A model generated the notes under the pieces. That model saw nothing but the letters and a program-made list of their open reading frames with translations, ran no database searches and had not been told where the DNA came from. Shown here piece by piece: positions 60,677 through 64,000 of a stretch of 64,000 nucleotides of DNA. The stretch is from assembly GCA_963769715.1 (NCBI GenBank), contig CAVYNE010000042.1, forward strand, positions 1 through 64,000. The letters are read 5' to 3'. How positions within the stretch are numbered: the first letter of the stretch is position 1; each line of letters begins with the position of its first letter. Both the position numbers and the translations under genes were made by a program. This DNA comes from Palsa-504 sp963769715. GTDB taxonomy: Bacteria; Actinomycetota; Actinomycetes; Streptosporangiales; Streptosporangiaceae.

Positions 60677-62722
60677 GTGAATCTGGGTCTTCAGGAGCGT
60701 CCGGTACGCGTGGCGCCGGCCCGGTGGCTGACGCCGACCGCACTGGCCTGGACGGCCGCCGGGGTGACGACGATCCTGGCGTTCGGCGCGGCGGTGCTGG
60801 CCGTTCTCGGCCGCGACGTCTCCGTACTGCTGGTGCCTGCACTTCTCGCGTATGCGTGGATGGGATGCGTGCTGCTGGCCCGGCGGCCTGGTCATCCGAT
60901 GGGCCCGCTGCTTTGCCTGATCGGGCTGGCCGAAGCCATCGGCGTAGTGCCGTACGTGTACGTACGGTACGCCCTGGTGCACCGGCCCGGTTCGCTGCCG
61001 TTCTCGACCGCGATGCTGTGGGTAAACACCTGGGCGTACGCGCCGGCTACCGGCCTGGGCGCTATGGTCCTGCTGCTGGTCTTCCCCGAGGGGAAGCTGC
61101 TGTCGCCGCGGTGGCGCCCCGCGCTGTGGGCGGCGCTGGCTTTCATCCCCCTTTCTGTCGCTGGCTACGCATTCATCCCGCAGAACCTGGGCGTCCTGTT
61201 CCGCAACCTGTCGAACCCGTACGCCGTGCACCGGTTCGACGCGATGTTCGAGGCGTTTCAAGCCCTGGCCATAGTCTGCGGGCTGGTGGCCGGCGTAGCG
61301 GCGGCGGCGAGCGTCACGCTGCGCTGGCGCCAGGCGGACCGGGTTGGACGCCAGCAGCTCAAGTGGTTCCTGGCCGTGCTGCCGTTCACCATTGCCTCCC
61401 TTATCGCGACCGTGGTCGCTCCGGGCACGTGGAGCCTGGCACTAGCATTGGCGCCCGGCATCTTGATGCCGGTGGCCATCGGGATCGCGGTATTGCGGTA
61501 CAAGCTGTACGAGATCGATATCCTGCTGAACCGGGCGGTACTGTACGGCTTGCTGACCGCCGGGGTGGCTGCGGTCTACCTTGCGGTAGTGTCGGTAGCC
61601 AACTTGCTGTTCGGCGCGCAGGGCCGCGGCCTGGCCGTGCAGGTCGTCGCCACCGCACTCGCCGCCGCCGCATTGTTTCCGCTGCGCGACCGGGTGCAGC
61701 GCCGGGTGAACCGGCTGTTCTACGGCGACCGGGGTGCACCCTACGAAGCACTGGCCAGGCTCGGCCGCCGCGTCGAGGTGGCTGCCGACACCGATACGGC
61801 GCTGAACTCCGTGGTCAAGACCATCGCGGACAGCCTGCGGCTACCGTATGCGGCCCTGGAGTTGCGGCTGGGCGATGGGTGGAGCCCGGCGGCCGCGTAC
61901 GGCGAGGCCCCATCCCAGGTGGTCGCGTTTCCGCTGACCTCCCAGCGCGAGACCGTCGGGCGGCTCCTGGTGGGCACGCGGTCGCGCGGCGAGCAACTCG
62001 GCCCTGACGATGAGCGACTGCTGGCCGACCTGGCCCGTCAGGCCGGGCCGGCCACCCACGCGGTGGCGCTGCGCCGAGCGCTTGATGCATCCCGGGCCGG
62101 CCTGGTCACCGCGCAGGAAGAGGAGCGGCGACGGCTGCGCCGCGACCTGCACGACGGGCTGGGTCCCACGCTGGCCGGCCTGACCCTGGGCCTGGACACG
62201 GCCCGGGCCCGGTCTGCGGGGCAGCCGGAACTCCAGGAACTGCTCGGCAAGCTCAAAGCGGAGACGCAGCGGGCCGTAACCGATGTCCGCCGTATCGTCT
62301 ACGGGCTCCGGCCACCCGCGCTTGATGAGTTCGGCCTGGTCGGGTCGCTGCGCGAGGAGGTCGGCCGCTTGCAGTACGAGGCGCCCGCGCTCACTGTCAC
62401 CCTGGACGCCCCTGGCGATGGCCTAGCCGACCTCCCCGCCGCGGTCGAAGTGGCCTGCTACCGGATCGTGACCGAGGCGCTGACCAACGTGACCAGACAC
62501 GCGCACGCCTCGCATTGCTCCGTGCGAATCCGGTTCGATGGTGACCTCGACGTGGACGTACGCGATGATGGCGTGGGCCTGCCGGAAGGCTGGCGGGCCG
62601 GAGTCGGCATCACGTCGATGCGTGAGCGTGTCACCGAACTCGGCGGAGAACTGGTGATCCAGGCCAGCATTCCGCACGGAACCAGGATCAATGCCCGCCT
62701 GCCTGCCCGGGAGCCATCTTGA
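60677..62722 (+). CDS. Membrane sensor histidine kinase (HisKA_3/NarL type)
   Basis: About 681 residues. An N-terminal block of roughly eight membrane helices (WTAAGVTTILAFGAAVLAVL; GLLTAGVAAVYLAVVSVANLL and others) is followed by a GAF-like region (RVEVAADTDTALNSVVKTIADSLRLPYA) and HisKA_3 with RRDLHDGLGPTLAGL (phosphoacceptor His492). HATPase motifs follow (TEALTNVTRHA, VRDDGVGLP, GVGITSMRERV). No obvious extracellular domain is present, so the signal may be within the membrane. The GTG at 60677 is one option; an ATG at 60611 is another. Its stop overlaps the response regulator start (TTGA). Confidence 0.88.
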   Translation: MNLGLQERPVRVAPARWLTPTALAWTAAGVTTILAFGAAVLAVLGRDVSVLLVPALLAYAWMGCVLLARRPGHPMGPLLCLIGLAEAIGVVPYVYVRYALVHRPGSLPFSTAMLWVNTWAYAPATGLGAMVLLLVFPEGKLLSPRWRPALWAALAFIPLSVAGYAFIPQNLGVLFRNLSNPYAVHRFDAMFEAFQALAIVCGLVAGVAAAASVTLRWRQADRVGRQQLKWFLAVLPFTIASLIATVVAPGTWSLALALAPGILMPVAIGIAVLRYKLYEIDILLNRAVLYGLLTAGVAAVYLAVVSVANLLFGAQGRGLAVQVVATALAAAALFPLRDRVQRRVNRLFYGDRGAPYEALARLGRRVEVAADTDTALNSVVKTIADSLRLPYAALELRLGDGWSPAAAYGEAPSQVVAFPLTSQRETVGRLLVGTRSRGEQLGPDDERLLADLARQAGPATHAVALRRALDASRAGLVTAQEEERRRLRRDLHDGLGPTLAGLTLGLDTARARSAGQPELQELLGKLKAETQRAVTDVRRIVYGLRPPALDEFGLVGSLREEVGRLQYEAPALTVTLDAPGDGLADLPAAVEVACYRIVTEALTNVTRHAHASHCSVRIRFDGDLDVDVRDDGVGLPEGWRAGVGITSMRERVTELGGELVIQASIPHGTRINARLPAREPS

Positions 62723-63375
62723 CCGAACTGATTCGGGTGCTGATCGCCGATGACCACCCATTGTTCCGCGACGGCCTGACCGCCCTGCTGACCGACGGGC
62801 CCGACACCGAGCTAGCGGGGGCCGCCACCAGCGGCACCGAAGCCGTCGAGCTAGCCAGGGAAACCCAGCCCAACGTGGTCGTCATGGACCTGCACATGCC
62901 CGGGTTGAACGGCATTGAGGCCACCCGGCGCATCGTGGCCGATAGCCCGCACATCACGGTGCTCGTGCTGACCATGTTCGACGACGACGACTCGATCTTC
63001 TCCGCGCTGCGCGCCGGCGCTCGCGGATACCTGCTCAAGGGCGCCGACCAGGAACAGATCCGCTGCGCCATCCAGGCCGCCGCCAACGGCGAGATCATTT
63101 TCGGGACCCAGTTGGCCACTCGCATGCTGGCCTACTTCACCGCCCCCACCGCCCCGCCGCCGGTGTTCCCGCAATTGACCGACCGGGAACGCGAGGTGCT
63201 CGACCTGGTCGCCCAGGGCCGGGCCAACCCGGCGATCGCGGCCAAGCTTGGGCTGAGCCAGAAGACCGTACGAAATCACGTCTCGAATATCTTGACCAAA
63301 TTGCAGGTCGCCGACCGGGCCCAGGCCATCGTGCAGGCACGGGACGCGGGCCTGGGACACCAGTCCTGGGTCTGA
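62719..63375 (+). CDS. NarL/LuxR-type response regulator
   Basis: A 218-residue protein with a TTG start overlapping the kinase stop. The receiver domain has acidic residues at DD11-12, phosphoacceptor Asp57 (VVMDLHMPG) and a conserved Lys in GYLLKGAD. The C-terminal LuxR helix-turn-helix is LTDREREVLDLVAQGRANPAIAAKLGLSQKTVRNHVSNIL. It pairs with the upstream kinase. Target genes are not evident. Confidence 0.93.
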   Translation: MTELIRVLIADDHPLFRDGLTALLTDGPDTELAGAATSGTEAVELARETQPNVVVMDLHMPGLNGIEATRRIVADSPHITVLVLTMFDDDDSIFSALRAGARGYLLKGADQEQIRCAIQAAANGEIIFGTQLATRMLAYFTAPTAPPPVFPQLTDREREVLDLVAQGRANPAIAAKLGLSQKTVRNHVSNILTKLQVADRAQAIVQARDAGLGHQSWV

Positions 63376-63493
63376 GGGACATCCGCCGGCCGCATCGCCA
63401 TTCCGTCGGCCGGTATTTCCCGGCTTGGTCGTGACCCGTGCCTCATGACAACGGGACACCCGCGCGCTGACCCTGGCATAACGACACGAATAG

Positions 63494-63526
63494 CCAGCGC
63501 CGCCGCACCCGTGCGGCGGCGCCTGG
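63494..63526 (+). terminator. Strong hairpin after the two-component genes
   Basis: GCGCCGCCGCA (63497-63507) and TGCGGCGGCGC (63512-63522) pair perfectly across the loop CCCG, with CCA/TGG extending the stem. It lies about 120 bases after the response regulator stop and before the next start. It lacks a T-tract, as is usual in these genomes, so it could be a terminator or a barrier. Confidence 0.65.
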
Positions 63527-63591
63527 CACCTGGTTCCCGGCCCCGATTAAGGCCGGATCAATGGCTCGGCACTCTTGAGGAGAACCAGATA

Positions 63592-64000
63592 ATGACCGCT
63601 GAGGTTTGTTACGCATTGGCATCGCCCGGCCCAGCCAGCTCCCCTGCTGACTCCCTTGTCCGTGACCTGGTAGCCCGCGCGAGAAGCGGCGACAAGCAAG
63701 CGTGGGACGCCCTCGTCGAGCGGTACGCCCCACTCATCTGGTCGATTTGCCGCAGGCACCGGCTCGGCCGCGCTGACGCCAACGACGTCAGCCAGAGTGT
63801 CTGGCTGCGCCTAGTGGGCCAGTTGGACAGAATCCGTGAGCCGGCCGCGATTCCCGGCTGGATCGCCACCACCACACGGCGGGAATGCATCCGGGTCCTG
63901 TCCGCAGCCCAGGGACCGCACGCAACCGTCCGTGCGCTGGACGTCGAGAGCTTCCCGGACCAGCGGGCCAGGACATCCGACCAGGAACTGCTGGCGGCTG
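63592..64000 (+). CDS. ECF sigma factor, 5' part (runs off the window)
   Basis: The ATG at 63592 with GAGGAG upstream opens a frame of at least 136 codons: LVRDLVARARSGDKQAWDAL, then RYAPLIWSICRRHRLGRADANDVSQSVWLRLVGQLDRI (region 2) and IPGWIATTTRRECIRVL. This is the sigma-70 region 2 pattern of actinomycete ECF factors. Region 4 lies beyond the window. It is not of the SigJ type by its N-terminus. No stop occurs before position 64000. Confidence 0.85.
   Translation, partial: MTAEVCYALASPGPASSPADSLVRDLVARARSGDKQAWDALVERYAPLIWSICRRHRLGRADANDVSQSVWLRLVGQLDRIREPAAIPGWIATTTRRECIRVLSAAQGPHATVRALDVESFPDQRARTSDQELLAA

Overview
The window is high-GC DNA with strong third-position GC bias, frequent GTG/TTG starts and many ATGA-coupled operons. 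It encodes actinomycete-type families: LAL/LuxR, SARP and SigJ-like ECF regulators, DUF2637, WS/DGAT, and IS4, IS21, IS3 and IS1380 elements. It is most likely a chromosome of a Streptosporangiales- or Frankia-like actinomycete, but the sequence alone does not fix the genus. I found no rRNA, tRNA, CRISPR array or replication origin.

Layout. (1) 1-8.6 kb: a decayed LAL regulator, a YccF remnant, an HdeD-like membrane protein, a polyhydroxyalkanoate pair (phaC-phaB), a methyltransferase and a PAP2 phosphatase. (2) 8.3-13.3 kb: a second PAP2-like gene cut by an intact IS4-family element with a 10-bp target duplication, a 42-bp direct repeat bracketing one small gene, and a remnant of an integrative conjugative element (DUF2637 operon plus an HNH fragment). 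(3) 13.6-24.6 kb: an isocitrate-lyase-family enzyme, two SigJ-like sigma factors around a dihydrofolate-reductase-like protein, and two DHA2 drug exporters with their SDR, HxlR and PadR neighbours. A TetR/DUF4386 divergent pair with clear operator palindromes closes the block. (4) 24.6-28.5 kb: an epimerase-membrane protein-cupin operon, a PspC protein and a small winged-helix regulator, tied together by three copies of a 28-bp motif. (5) 28.6-35.2 kb: lipid genes (CurA-like reductase, QsdR-like TetR, wax ester/DGAT synthase, two alpha/beta hydrolases, acyl-CoA ligase). (6) 35.3-49.2 kb: a nest of mobile elements. (7) 49.3-54.6 kb: a small conserved protein, an IS1380-family element, a SARP regulator and a membrane protein. 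(8) 54.7-60.3 kb: a tightly coupled acyl-CoA operon (NDP-forming acyl-CoA synthetase, nitronate monooxygenase-like protein, thiolase-crotonase fusion). (9) 60.4-64 kb: a two-component system and a truncated ECF sigma factor.

The most informative region is 35.3-49.2 kb. An IS21-family element (35501-48477, 6-bp target duplication GGCTCC) split a host gene whose halves rejoin exactly in frame. That IS21 element was then hit by a four-gene serine-recombinase element, in istA, and by four IS3-family insertions in istB and its upstream extension. Target duplications or attachment cores can be read for all six elements. Removing the insertions restores both istA and a 608-codon reading frame in which istB carries an N-terminal Cys-cluster/coiled-coil extension. 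The serine element's inferred attP (46 bp) and attB (28 bp) are both symmetric about the same AA dinucleotide.
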